From: Diadema setosum
Lineage: Eukaryota > Echinodermata > Echinoidea > Diadematoida > Diadematidae
Direction: 5' to 3'
NCBI GenBank assembly: GCA_033980235.1
Contig: CM067076.1
Span: forward strand, 33,886,383-33,950,382
DNA: 64,000 nucleotides
Shown here one piece after another: positions 1 through 13,400 of this stretch. Each line of letters starts with the position of its first letter. Positions within the stretch are counted from its first letter, which is position 1. Both the position numbers and the translations under genes were made by a program. Below the pieces are notes generated by a model that was not told the DNA's origin, made no database searches, and worked only from the letters and a program-made list of their open reading frames with translations.

Positions 1-2325
1 CAGGATTGGTCTAAGTGAGAAACATAGGACACAGGAGAGAACGAAAGTGAAAATTACAACAAACGCGGTTATAACATAATTTTGTTACAACAAAGTAAAA
101 TTGCAGGGACAAATACAATGTATCATTATCTTCTTTATGTATTTGTTTGGCTGTAAAAAAACTTTCATTGTAACGAACCCCCCCCCCCAAAAAAAAAAAA
201 AACACAAACAAACAAACAAAAACAAAAAACTATCAGTCCCAATGAATTTTTCTATATCAGGAGTTGCCTGTATGACGAACATTCAATAATTCTTGATTAT
301 TTTGAATGATGTGACCTAGAAAAGTTCAGACAATAATACACCTGTTCAGCTAGAATGCTGAAAAAAAAATATACCAACACAATTAATGAATATATTGTAC
401 ACTTTCTTTCAGAATGACAAGCAGTGATTGGTTGATAAGGCAGGAAAAAATTTAATGAGTGCTGGGAGAAGCAGAAAAAAAAAAGACACCACTGACATTG
501 CTTGCATTACATCCACCACTCGGCCTGGATACAATGCAAGTTTTCTCCCCATGAGGACTATATGTGTACTGAGTGTGACTCTAGGCTAACCCCATCTCTT
601 GAAATATTGTAGGGTACAAACAACAAATAATGACTGCCATATTATCAGGGTCATAGTGTCAATCCTTCAAAGGCATTGATTCTAACTGACATGCTAGGAC
701 AAGGAGAATATCCTTGAGAATTAACTCCGGATCAAGGACTTGAATAGTGTTGATCCTCAACTAGTCAATATTTGTAGGTATAAAATGACTACAAACACAA
801 TGTCATGGACGTAGTCCAAGTAATTGGACTGCATTGCAAAAAAGATTATATTTAAAAAAAGTTATGGCTCACAAATGTTCTAAAAACAGGTTCTGGTACC
901 AGCCTCTTATATCTCTACTGAATATTACTGCCTGCCACAGTGATTTGTGTAACACGTCCACACTGACATTTCCTCATCTGTGATTGCAAACACTTGGTGA
1001 GTTATACCAGTGAACAATGCAATTCCCTATCTTTATTCAAGGAAGAGGGTTTGCTAGAGAAACATTTCATATTGGCAAGAGATCCTTGGTAGAGCATAAG
1101 ATTTGACCATTTCACACACCACACTCTGTAGCCAGTTTATTGGTATCATATCAACTGCATTTAACATAGCAACCTGAAGTGTAAGACCACTGAACTAAGA
1201 GTTACATTTCACTGTAACCACAGAAGCAAGAGACTTCCTGCTCGGTGCAATGCAATGCAGTCCGCAATGCCTTCATTACTTTGCAAATAATTTCACAGCA
1301 TTGCCAAATCTGGAGATATTCAACTAATGTGACAAAAAGAGTCACTCCCTATTTTCAAAGAAGTCTCATTTTGAACTATGGTATCAAAAGCTGTGTAAAA
1401 GCGCAAGCCACACCAAGGCGTGTAGGCTTGCATACATGTACGTAGGTTGCATATTTTTATTCCTTTCTTCCTTTTTCCTGTAAGACTACTGTCTGAATGT
1501 CCTCATGAAGGAATGGAGGGGGGGGGGGGGGATAAATGATTGAAGGGTTCGCCAAGATGCCATGTACATGTAGTTACATGTGAATATAAAGCCAGTAATG
1601 ATATCTTTGTACCATGTTGTGGAGTTATCATTGGGGTGTGTGGTCATGGTAAAGGCAAGGGGAGGGTGTATTAACCCGTTGAGGACAGGCTGATATTGCT
1701 ACAACACACATTTCCCATAGACACCTGCCCGAGTATACTCGGGACTCATCCTCAATGGCTTTAGGATTTCCTGGCTGTTTGAAAATAACCATGGAAACAA
1801 AGGACTTGGAAGTTGTGGTGAGGGAAAGGGGGAAGGAGGAGGAGAAAAGGGGATAGAAGGAATGGGATAGGGGAAGGGAGGAGAGAGAAGGAAGAGGAAA
1901 AGGTGAAAGGAGAAAGGGAAGGGGGAGAGAAAGGGGTAAGCAGGGAATATTGCATTGCAATTTGCCATACATCTTCGCACCACTTGCTACACAAACTATC
2001 TTTCATGTAGCAGTTTTCTTCCATAGAAGTGTACAGGATACAATTTGAAATATTGTTCATTTCAGCTGAAATTGCTAATCAAATTTGAGTTGGAAAATTA
2101 TACCCTGCAAAGGGGAAAAGGAGGGAAAAGGGGGGATGAAGAGGAGAGGGAGAAGAGAAGGGGGAAGGCAGAAGGTGGAAAGGGGAAGAGGGAGGGGGGA
2201 AGGGGAAGGGGAAGGGGAAGGTGAAGGGAGGAGGCAAAATGGGGAAGGGGATGGGGGGAATTCCCAGATACTTGAAACAGATTCAAAGCTGAGCCAAACA
2301 GGCCGAAGCTAGGAGCAGTTCTCAC
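1..2325. other. Non-coding stretch with low-complexity tracts
   Basis: No exon with splice signals and family resemblance could be seen here. The stretch holds a C/A homopolymer run at 180-202, a G run near 1518-1530 and two purine-rich blocks (separate entry). Long open frames over 1628-2328 are only translations of the purine-rich DNA. Confidence 0.5.
1815..2262. repeat. Two purine-rich (GGGAA-type) low-complexity blocks
   Basis: The + strand is almost pure A/G over about 1815-1940 and again over 2107-2262, with runs of GGGGAA and GGAGAA. The two blocks are separated by about 160 bp of ordinary sequence. Such polypurine/polypyrimidine tracts inflate open frames on both strands (Pro/Ser/Leu-rich on the minus strand, Gly/Glu/Arg-rich on the plus strand). 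Confidence 0.8.
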
Positions 2326-2425
2326 CAAATGTGTTATTGGCCGTGGTGATTGAGGTGTTGGGGAGGGCGTGGCAGTACTTGGAGGCCAGCTGTCGTCTCA
2401 GGATGGATGCTAGATCCTCATTCTC
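2326..2425 (-). CDS. Orphan internal coding exon, gene unknown
   Basis: On the minus strand a 100-nt open segment lies between a good acceptor (CACCTGTAG, then GAGAATGAGG) and a good donor (CATTTG, then GTGAGA). In frame it reads ENEDLASILRRQLASKYC followed by HALPNTSITTANNTF, a plausible helical segment with an NT/ST-rich end. It starts in phase 0 and ends with one extra base. It lies about 2 kb beyond the TTK stop codon on the same strand, so it is either an exon of a downstream neighbour or an alternative 3' exon of TTK. The preceding TTK exon also ends in phase 0, which leaves the second option open. I do not recognise the protein. Splice signals are good; function unknown. Confidence 0.5.
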
Positions 2426-2433
2426 CTACAGGT

Positions 2434-4400
2434 GTCAAAGGTCAGTGACAACACAGGTCATCCCTCATCAATGAGGATGCATGGTAAAGACAATCCCCCT
2501 TGACACGTTACATTTAAACTTCATGTAACAAGTGATATCAAATTGGTACACGTTGCCCTGCATTAGTGCTTCAAGGAAGCTGACATAGATCTGAACTTTG
2601 AGAAACTGAGAAGATCATTATATGTCAGTGTTCTACACAAGATGGCTCACTAAAAACCAACAAATCTTTTTTAATGTGGTCATGTGTTGAAAAAGAAAAT
2701 AAATGAATGCCATGTAATATCAATACCAGCTTTACAATCTTATTTCTCTATCAATGCATACATATTATGATTATCAATGTAATCAAAGGTTTACAAAAAA
2801 TGTTGTTTTCTGAGTCTAGCTTGATAGGGAACATGGGAAATTCTACAAAAGCAGTGCTAAAATGAACTTCTGAAAACCTCTTGTAGGCAAACATGTGCAA
2901 GAACAGACTGGTACTTCATCTTTGCTAAAAATATTTCAGCAACGTTTTCATTCTACTTGTGAACACGATCAGTGACAAATGAAATGATGATTTGAACTAT
3001 TGAAATTAAAATGTAGCACAATTCCATCAAAGCATAAAATGTTTGATACCATCACAATTGTTGGGTCTTCAGTCCATACATATGACAAAATGAGATTTAA
3101 TTTCTGGCATGGCAATTATCGACATCTAATCAAAGTCAATGAAATATTTTATATTAAACAAGCAAAACTGAATAACTTTTGTTCTACAAGCCATGTTTTC
3201 TTTTTCAATCATTACTTTATTTAGGAGAGAGAGGGAGAGACAGAGAGAGAGAGAAAAGATTTGATAAGAATATTGATGATTAAAAAAAGATTAGCAATGA
3301 AAAATGATTGCCCCCCCCCCCCAAAAAAAAAATCATTTAGCAATTGACACTTGAGTAAAAACCTACAAAAGTAAGTGGATAGCACATACAAGGGGAGAGT
3401 CTACAGCACCAAACAGAGTCTACAGCATCATTTTCGAAAGGAGAAATTGCAATGAAGACAAAGTAAAAATGTGTACAGGCAAAGCAGGAAAGCATGATAT
3501 TTCACAGCAATGAAGAAAAACCTCAGAGAATCCAAGGCAACTCGTGGGCTGACCATTGCATATGGTGTATTATCCATGCAGAAGAGTATAAACAGCAAAA
3601 AGTGAGACCAAACCAGGATTACTGTACACAGAGGGACAAATCACAGGAGTAACAGAGAAGCTTGCAACAACACTAGTTGTGATATGTCCAGGAGAAACTG
3701 ACACAGTAGAAGAGTCAGTGGAGTACAACAACGTTCTAGAAACAAGGTTACAACATGGCTGACCGAATGCAGCCACTGACAGGAGCACTCACAAAGGATG
3801 TCTCAAGGACAAGGATGTTTGAAGGAGCTCAATTAGAGTCAGGTAGGATAAGAGGTTAAAAACGCAAATCAAGCTGGAGAGGGCTTGGACATGATGCAGC
3901 CCTCTAGACTAGAAACATTAGAAACATAAGCCCCCAAAGCATGATGGGAAGGAGAAAATAAGGCTATGTTCAAAGAGCACACACTAATCACAACAATACT
4001 CTTTGGTGGTTACTGGAAGATGTAGAAGAAGCAGTATGACACCAAGAAGCTCGATGTATGTCAAAAGTTTAAAATGTATAGTATCTACAAAAGTAAAGGT
4101 AGGATAGCAAGACAGACGTACGTATGGCAATCAGACAAAGATGAACATGTGTTATTGGATACACTCTTGAAATCATGCAATGACTCTTCATGTACAGTAT
4201 TTTGGTTTAGCCTAGCCCTAACCTCACTCTTTTTTTTTTTGATTTATTTTTTTTTTTACTGCAAATATAGAATTTTAATACCCATAGTCAGATGAGCATT
4301 AGCAGCAGTGAAATAGAAGAGATGAATAAAACAACACATGGCTGACATATATGCCCCTTTGACCATAACAAAATGCATGCTGTGTACGTATGTAGGTAGT
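2434..4400. other. Non-coding stretch
   Basis: AT-rich intergenic or intronic DNA with short homopolymers (C/A run near 3311-3331, T runs near 4230-4257) and a GA-rich tract near 3224-3253. A 72-residue minus-strand open frame at 3570-3788 has no splice context or recognisable motif and is not called. Confidence 0.5.
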
Positions 4401-4407
4401 AACTGTC

Positions 4408-4413
4408 TTTATT
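4408..4413 (-). terminator. Candidate polyadenylation signal of TTK
   Basis: The minus strand reads AATAAA about 40 nt after the TGA stop codon of the TTK last exon (4453-4455). This is the nearest canonical hexamer, so a very short 3'UTR is likely, although a longer one cannot be excluded. Confidence 0.55.
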
Positions 4414-4452
4414 GAGGCGAACTGAGGCACAGCCATCCCTTACAGAAATGGC

Positions 4453-7400
4453 TCAACACACCTTTTCCTGACTCTTGCTCGGAGCTGCCATGTACTTTGC
4501 ACTGCTGGACTGTGATAGAGGTTTCAGCAGTGCCTGAGCCCCCTGGATGTCGGCCGAGTTGATGACGCGGAGTGGTGCTCGTTGTTGCTGCCTGGCTGCT
4601 GCCACTGGCTGGCTGGGATGTTGGTAGTGTGGTGGTTGGTGCCCCATGTGAGGTTGTGGGTGTGGCTGATGAGAGAGCCGTTGTTGCTGTTGGTTTTGTT
4701 GATGCTGCTGCTGGTAGTGTAATTGGCTGGCAATAGGTGGTGGCATGGGAGGGGCCATGGGAGGAGCCATGGGAGGAGCCATGGGAGGGGGTGGAGCCAT
4801 CTGTTGATTAACAGCCTACAAGGAGAGATGAGGGGAAAAACACAACAAAGGCAGTGTGCAAATTTGAATGAATGAAATAAGATGGAGAATGCACACAAAT
4901 CAACAAATCTTTGGGTGAGAATGAGAAGGGCATTAAGCTGTCTCGAACACTGTGGGTTTAGTGGCAACTTAACGCCCTTCTCATTCTCACTAGATGAAAT
5001 ACTACTTGCAGGCATGAGATAAACGGTGGAGAAAACAAGTGTCTTCATTCTGCATCTTTTGCTAAACTCACTACTAAGCATACATAGCACTGTATTGCAT
5101 TGAAATCTGTATGGCTGCAACTGGTCTGCTTGCTCTTACCTGTGCCTGCATCCCAACCATGGATGGTAGGTCTCCCCCATCTGTTTTGGGCCCATGTTTG
5201 ATTTGGTCCACAACACCTTGAAGCAGCTGAAGACAGAGACAGAGAGAGAATAAAAGTAATTTCTATCTTGCTGATGTACTACACAAGATAACCACTGCAT
5301 CAAGTACAAGATGATGAATTGACAGTTGAGCTTAGATTGGCTGCTCTGAAAAAAAAAAAAAATGTGGCAATTTCCACCTAGTCACATTGCTACTTGTAGG
5401 TGTACAGAAATATCAGACATTGATATACACTAAATAAATAACAAGCACAATTTCATTTACACCTTGCCGAAAGGTGTTCAATTTTCTTTCATAAATTTAA
5501 TATAATATAATATAATATATAGTGCATTTCTAATGTAATACTGATCAATGAATTTCAATTAGTGAATCTGTCATATGAAACAAACTAAAAAAAAAACAGG
5601 AAAGAAAAGGGTAATTCCTCAGAGGTGAAATCAGCATAATGCAAGACATATAATTCAGCTATTCTTGTCATCACGAAGGGAATAGATTTTTCCTTCCACA
5701 CTTTTCTGGCTTGATACCAATCATTGTGGATTCAATGATAAGGGCAAGTGGAAAGTAGGCAAACTGGTTTCTTCAAGTTTTGATTTCTTCACAAGTTCAC
5801 CTTTCAAATTCATGAACGTCGATGCAGGGCAATTTGTCAATCAGTTGCAAGTTCACCTTTGCTTTCTAATCCTCGCCCAGCATTTGAAATCTTAATATTA
5901 AAAAATCTTGGAGGCAGATACATATATATGTAGGAAATGAAGTGACCATACCTTCTCCAACCTGCCCATGCTCCTTGGTGAGTTGATCTGACTCTGCCCA
6001 AGCTGAGAGATGAGGGCACTGATGCGATCATTGCTTCCTTGGGGTCCCACGTCAGCGGAAGCTTGGCCTAGTGATGGAGGTGGGAGAAGAAAATGAAAAG
6101 TATGATTCCCTGAACAATGTAGACTAGGAAGACGTTTTAGCCATCATAAAGCACAATTAGTTTGTGAATGTGTGTGTGTTGTAATGTAGGGCCTAGTCCC
6201 ACCCATAGAAGTTATTCACCCTTTTTTCCGTTAACAAAATCATTCTCTTTCATCTTAATTTACCGTAAAACACAATATTTTCGCGGCATGAAATTTTTCG
6301 CGAATGGGAGCCTAACGGCCTTATTTGCTGTATGAAATTTTCATGAGTTGCCTCTAAAATTCAATGCATATAGCATGGACAAGATCTTTAGGGTTCACTT
6401 TGATTTTGCAAAAGTCGCCCTCGCGAAATTCACAAACTTAAAATGCACATGAACATTCCTGGTTTTACAGTAATCAATCTGCACTTTTGTTATCCTGTGT
6501 CTGGGTAAACTGTAATGGCAAGTGCAACATTCTGGTTTAAACAGTCAACAGAATGAAACAACTGGTGAAAAAACCTTTAACCCTAGCTACTGTCATCTTG
6601 GTTACCGGTAGTAAGATTCGTCAGGACACTTGGGATGAAGCAGTGGCAAAGAGGAGAGAAACAGGAAAGCCTACTGCTATGATCTCTCACCTGATTTGTC
6701 AGGACCCTTGATGTACGGATGATCCAACAGTTCCTGGATCGAGGGCCTCTTCTTTACATCTCTTGTCAAGCATTTCTAAGGGACAAGGAATCAGACAACA
6801 AGGATTGCATTTTTATTTTGGTGTCTCTCAAACACACAAAACACGCAACAGGATATTGAAGCCTTTTCGAACGATCTGTTGCCATATCAAGTTGTCTTCA
6901 AGCAATCCTTTTAATTTCACTGTCACTTCAATAGAATCTTGATGCCCGTATGACATGGAGAAACGAAGTGAAAATGCAGTGGTAAATGTTATCAAATTTA
7001 TAAAACGTTAATGAAGACCAGTAGGTGAACTCACTATTCTGCTTGGTCCAAGATCTCCATAAACAACAACAACAACAACAAAAAGTTCTTGATCAAAACA
7101 TGAAGTTTCCAAGATAACAGCAAATGTCATATTATCCTACAACCATGTGTGTTTATGTTCAGCAAAACCTAAAGGTGACTGGTAAAGTAAACTGTGTAAG
7201 TCAATATTAAAGTTGTCATATTGTATCCGGTTTTTGTTATGCCATCTTATGTGAGCTTGACTGTACGTGTACAACTCCTGCATTTTCAACTTTCCATGAC
7301 TGTTTTTTGTTGGAGTTTATGTAGAACAATATCACCCACCTTATTTGCTGTGTATTAAGTGGAAGCTTATCAACTTTTGGCCCTGTTGAAACTGGCAGTC

Positions 7401-10400
7401 TTCAATCAAGACTCAGATCTCCCTTCTAACACCATACTATGTTTGATTAGGTTGACTGAATAAATGTCCTGGCACTAGCACTGTGTGTTGCATGGTGAGC
7501 GGTTTTCTAGACATCTGATTAGAACTTTCTTAGACTTGTCTCAGGCTTTCACAATTGCTCCAGTCATCCCGATCAGTGCAGGTTGCAAAAACATGGAAAT
7601 TACCTTCATCACATCGACTACCAGTGGGTTCTCCACTGGTGGGAAGTCGATGACGTGGTCTGGGTTGCAGATGGCTTGCATCTTGAGCAAACGGTGTGTG
7701 ATGTGCTGGAACGGGGTGCGGCCATAGACCAGGGAGTACAGGATGCACCCAAGGGACCACACATCGCTCTTACAGTTGATCTACAAAATCGGATACAGGT
7801 TGTACTCAATATTCGTGATACTCCTGCACACATCAACTCATGTAATAGAAATGCCATATCTTCTCTGACAACAGCATTTTTTTGCTTTGCTTTACAGTAG
7901 AGAATGAAGCATTATATTTTATACATGTAGAGTCATGCCAAACTGTACAGGAAAATGTATTATAATCCTGAAAAACAGATATTAATTCTGGTACGGGTGG
8001 AAAAAGGGGAAAGTTATACCAGGAGGTAACATGGACGGGGTGTCATATAAAACTAGAAATGTCGCTACAGCGACTGGTTATACCCCCGCCAAACAACATT
8101 TTCATAAGCTTTGGTCAAAACAACATTTCATAAGCTTTGGTCAAAAAACTGAGGAAGTAGTTAAATCCGCAAGATCTTTCCTTGATCTTCTGCCATTAAT
8201 ATGCCGTTACCATGGCAACGTACTTTCGGGTACTGTCGAAAAATGCGTCTTGCACATCTACAACCAAAGGCACACATCTCTACCAAGTTTCATGGAAATT
8301 GGGCAAAAACTGAGGAAGTAGTTTGCAACACAAAATTTTCCATCATTTTGGCTCATAATATGTGAGCTGTTACCATGGCAACATACTTTTTGTCACTGTC
8401 AAGAAATGTGTCATGCTGACCCATATCCTAAGACAAACATTCAATATGAATTCCATGAGAATTGGAAGAACACTGATGAAGCAGTTTTGCCATGAAGCAT
8501 TTTGCCCTATATTTTACCAATAACATGCCGTTACCATGGCAACGCACTTTTTGCCACTGCGGAAATATGTGTCTTGCACATTAACATATTCAGATGAACA
8601 TCTGTACCTAATTTCATAAAAATTGATCAAAAACTGTGGGAGGAGTTCGCGACGCAAGATTTGTACCCATTTTTGCCCATAATATGCCGTTACCATGGCA
8701 ACGTACTTTTGGGTACTGTCAAAAAATACGTCTTGCACATCTACACCCAAGGCACACATCTGTGCCAAGTTTTATGGGAATCGGTTGAAAACTGAGGAAG
8801 TAGTTCGCGACGCAAGATTTGCAACGGACCGACCGCCCGACCGACCGCCCGACCGTCCGCTGATTCCTATATACCCCCTTCAAACTTCGTTTGGCGGGGG
8901 TATAATGATGGCACCAAAACAAGGCAAAAAGAAATATAACAACAAAATCAAATGAAAAACAGTGACACTTCGTGGAAACAATACAGGATTTCATAGGAAA
9001 GATGAAGCAGTTTTAGTGTCACTAAAAGAATAATGTTGTCATTAAAAAGTTTCTCAAATTTATACCAGTTGTGTTCTTGTGATGTCATATTTCCACATCA
9101 TAATTTGCATAGTGATCTACGGTAATTACCTATAGCATGTTGATGTTCGACTTAATTTTCCCATTACGACTCCAAACCGACCTGCATGTCAGTGAGTCAA
9201 TACAAAGGAATATGACATGACCCATACTTATGAACTTGTTGTGATTGCATTTGCACTACTGCAAGTGCCACACCTTCACTGGATGCATTGGTGGCAACTG
9301 AGAATGCTCCCGACTGAGCTTGTCATGCGCTCTGTGCAATGAATTTCCCTCTACACTGAAGGTATTATACAACTTAAGACTACATGAAAATAACAGTCCA
9401 TGTCCACCACTTCCTTCAGCATTGAAAACATCTTCCCTTGTCAGAAAAAACAGCTTTTCCTGTCCAATAACAATTTGGTTTCTTTGGTAAAGGTAAGATG
9501 TTTTCAAGTCGTTTTTTTTTTTGTTGTTCTAACATTTCTTTGTGACTCCTATTAAGAACATACAAGAGACAAAAAGACCAGCGCATAATGTCACCACTGA
9601 TATCTTCCACTCAAAATATCAATTATGCCATAAAATGATTGTTGGAAGGTATATGAAGTGCTGATCAACAAATCAACAAAAAAATGTCAAATTCACCACA
9701 TCGACATATGAACACGAAAACATGTTGGAAGTTGTTATTTCTTAATATTATATCATAGCTAGAAGCTTCAGCCAACCTTCAGCCGGGGCCTCCTGTGGCC
9801 GTACTCGTCGATCTCCGTTGTTGGGGAGGTGTCCTGGATGGCCTCAGGCGACATGTAGTTGAGGGTGCCGACCTGGGTTTCCTTCACAAAGCTCGTCTGG
9901 TCGCTCTGGATGGCGTTGGCGATGCCGAAGTCGATCAGTTTGAGACTCGCCTCAACAAAGATGAAGTTGGCAGGCTTGAGGTCACTGTGAATAATGCCTG
10001 TATTGGACATAGAGTACATGATATTCTGAGAATAAGGTAGTCCTAATGATTATATCTTTACGGAACAGTCAATACATTTTTCATAAACATATTCATTTTT
10101 TTTTTTTTTTTTTTTGAGGGGAGGAGAAGGGACGGGGGTTGGAGCATCTACAATAATGAAAATATTCTTCCATGTTTTCTTTTTATGAAATCACTATTAA
10201 TGCTTTATTTTGGCTTTTCACGAAATGGGATGGAGTGACTAAAAACAATATCACATACAAAAAAAAAACAAATAAAGTCTGTTTTAAATTTGGGTACCAA
10301 CTTGAGTATTTACCCTTACAAGGTTACTTACTGTAAACTGTAAATCAAATTCATGTATATGCATTATCAAAGGAAAAAAGGATTTTGATGACAGTTCAAA

Positions 10401-13400
10401 TGCTGACAAAAAATATACCTTGAAACTACACGTACATGGAACCCTGATGATTCTTTGAATCTGCTGTTTTTAAGCACCCACTGAAAAGTAGATGAGATGG
10501 TGCAGACAATATTTTCACGGCATGAAATTTTCGTGAATTAGAGCTGATTGTCTTTTTTTGCGGCATGCAATTTTCACGAGTTGCCTCTACCATTCAATGC
10601 ATATAGTGTAGATGAGAACTTTCGTGTGCATTTTAATTTCGCGAATCTTGGCTCTCGCAAAATTCCCGAAATCAAAATGCACGCGAACATTCCTCGTTTT
10701 ACAGCAATGAAAAGCAGAGTATCACCTTGTTTGTGGATGACATCAACTGCCTCAAGCATCTCCTGCCAGTAATAGGCGATGTCCTTGTGGGAGATCTTAT
10801 TCCTGCGCTTCTTGAGGAATCCGGCGAGGTCGATGGAGCCCCACTCCATCACAAGGTAGATGTGCTCATCAGTGATCTCACTAAAGGCAGGAAGTAAGAA
10901 GTTTGAGAGCCAATGAATGGGTGTGTTAAGCACTCTCCTATAGCCTACCACACCGTACCATACCCGCAAAAGAGGAGCAGTCGAATGCTCCCAAAGTGTA
11001 CCATACCGAATCATATATAGAGCCCAAAGTGGGCCACTTCCTGATGTGCTCCAAAAAACGTACCATACCATACAAGAAGTTGGCATGGGAAGAAGAATGT
11101 GTGTATCACACACTACGTCATAATGGAAATAGTTCTCTTTGTTCGGTACACCTGTATGTAGCATAAGCGTGCCAGGTGCATGACCCTGTTGCCACAAAAC
11201 GTGTACTAACTCATAAGGTACACTTTCTCCACAGAGCGCTCTAACACTCCCAGTCTGGCAAGGTAGGGTATGATTGGTTTGGTTCGCTTTTGAGTGCTCA
11301 AACACAGCCTACGTCAAGGAAGTCAAGAGCTATGCCCCATTTGCAATAAATCTATCAGGGAATGGGGCTAAATCACACACTCCCAAAATCATGCTTCAAA
11401 TCTGACAGATATACATCTGGTTTTGATTTCCATAAAGGGGATATAGACAAAAGGCAGCCTTTCAAGACAGGTGGCCACTATAGATATATTGGCATCTAAT
11501 TTGATTTTTATCACACTACATATGCTATGAACCTCACATGCGTATATACCCCAAACATGCATGAATGTGAAGAGCTTTACGGACAGGACCAACTGTTATA
11601 ATTCAGAAACAAGTGAGTGCCATGAAACAGAGTCTGATTTCAGCTGTTTTCTTTCACAATCTTGGTTAACAATATTATTTGGTTTGACCTGCGAAAGTCA
11701 TTAGACGTAGACACTTTAGCAGAAAAAGACTGGCAACTCATTAGTAGATCAATGGACAGGAATGGGCATGGTGAACTACTTCCCACAAATTTGGTGGTTG
11801 CTATGGAAGTTTGCTGTGGCCACATGAGACAGGTTGCCCTGAAGGCAGGTTTGACTATTGTTGGCCATGTTGATCAGAGGTCAAATGAAAGAAGCGAACG
11901 TACTAATCAAAGAGATGAATAATCCGCTCCTGGTTCTTCAAACTCTCCAAGAGCGTGATCTCATTCTGATAGCTCTCCACGGCCAGCTCATCAGCAAAGT
12001 CCAGCTTGATGTACTTGAGGGCAAAGATCTTCCTTGTGTCTTCGCTGATGACTTGGAACACCTGGCAACAGAAAGCAGTGTGCGCAGCTGTCAGGATATT
12101 GGATTCAGATTTAGATTCATGCAGTAAAGGTCAAGGGTCATTTTTTTTCTTTTTATTTTATATCAGTCATCATTAACAGTTTATGCATAACTGCTTGCAT
12201 TACGCTTGCATCAGAAGGGTATCAAATTAAACATATGCCACAGAATCAAATAACTCTTAACACAAGACTAACATTATATACTGCAAAACATGATATATTC
12301 GCGTCATGAAAATTTCGCGAATTGGAGCCGACGACCTTTATCGCAAAAATTTTTGCGAATTGCCACTGGCGTCCAATGCATATTGTGTAGGCAAGAACTT
12401 TGCATGCATTTTAATTTCGTGAATGTTGGCACTCTCGAAATTAAAATGTATGCGAACATTCCTCGTTTTGCAGTATACTACATCTGAGTCTCTTTTGGGG
12501 GGCATTTAAAAAAAAAAATCACAAATCTACCCTTGATACACACACTTCTTGTAACAAATGTGGTGTCGAGAAGCGTCACAAAGCTCTATTAAATAACAGT
12601 ATTGATATGTAGAATTAAGTCCAGAATGACTGTGTTTACTTGTTTCTGATTTTTTATTTGTATGTGTGTGTCGGTGAAAGAAAGTCATTATGTCGTAAAC
12701 TCTAGTCTAATAAATCAAATAACATAATTTTAAGGTTGAGATGTTGAAGAGGTAATCTAGTAGAACATAATGGCATTAACACTGATCCATAACATACTAG
12801 ATACATTATATGCATCTATCACAACCCCTTCAAATTATTATGGATGTAATGATTTTATAAAAAGGTAATCAAATACAGTCTCCTGCTACCTGCAGAATAT
12901 CACTACCATACCTTTGAGGAGCCTCCTTTCCCGATGAAGTTGATGATCGTATAACTCTTGCCCTTCACCTGGATTGTGTCTTTGCTTTTGCTGCGTGGAG
13001 CAGGAACCGTCTGAAAGTATGCAACAGCAGAATGGTAATTGACTTTATAGTTGGGATTAGGAGTACCAGCAAGTAAGAACAAAGAGTTAAGGATAATAAT
13101 GTTAAAGGGGAATGAAACCCAAATATACATTACAATAATTAGACTCGATAGATATATGACATATACAGTATACCACAGTCCTCCATGAAATTATGAGTGA
13201 TATTGTAAGTGTCAATATTTTTGAGCAATTATTTTTTTCACACGGAACAGCTCAAAAGCATATCGTGGGCTCTTGAATTCCTGCTGCGCATTTGTCAACT
13301 CATTCAAAATGTGCAGAGAAAATTGTGAAGATATTTTCACAGACTTTAGAATTTGTGCCAGCCAAAAATGGGGTGAAACATGCAAAACTCACTGAACTGC

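Noticed and set aside
1628..2328. Several Pro/Ser/Leu-rich and Gly/Glu/Arg-rich open frames
   Set aside because: Purine-rich low-complexity DNA gives open frames on both strands.
3570..3788. 72-residue minus-strand open frame
   Set aside because: No splice context, no motif, and not linked in phase to TTK or the orphan exon.
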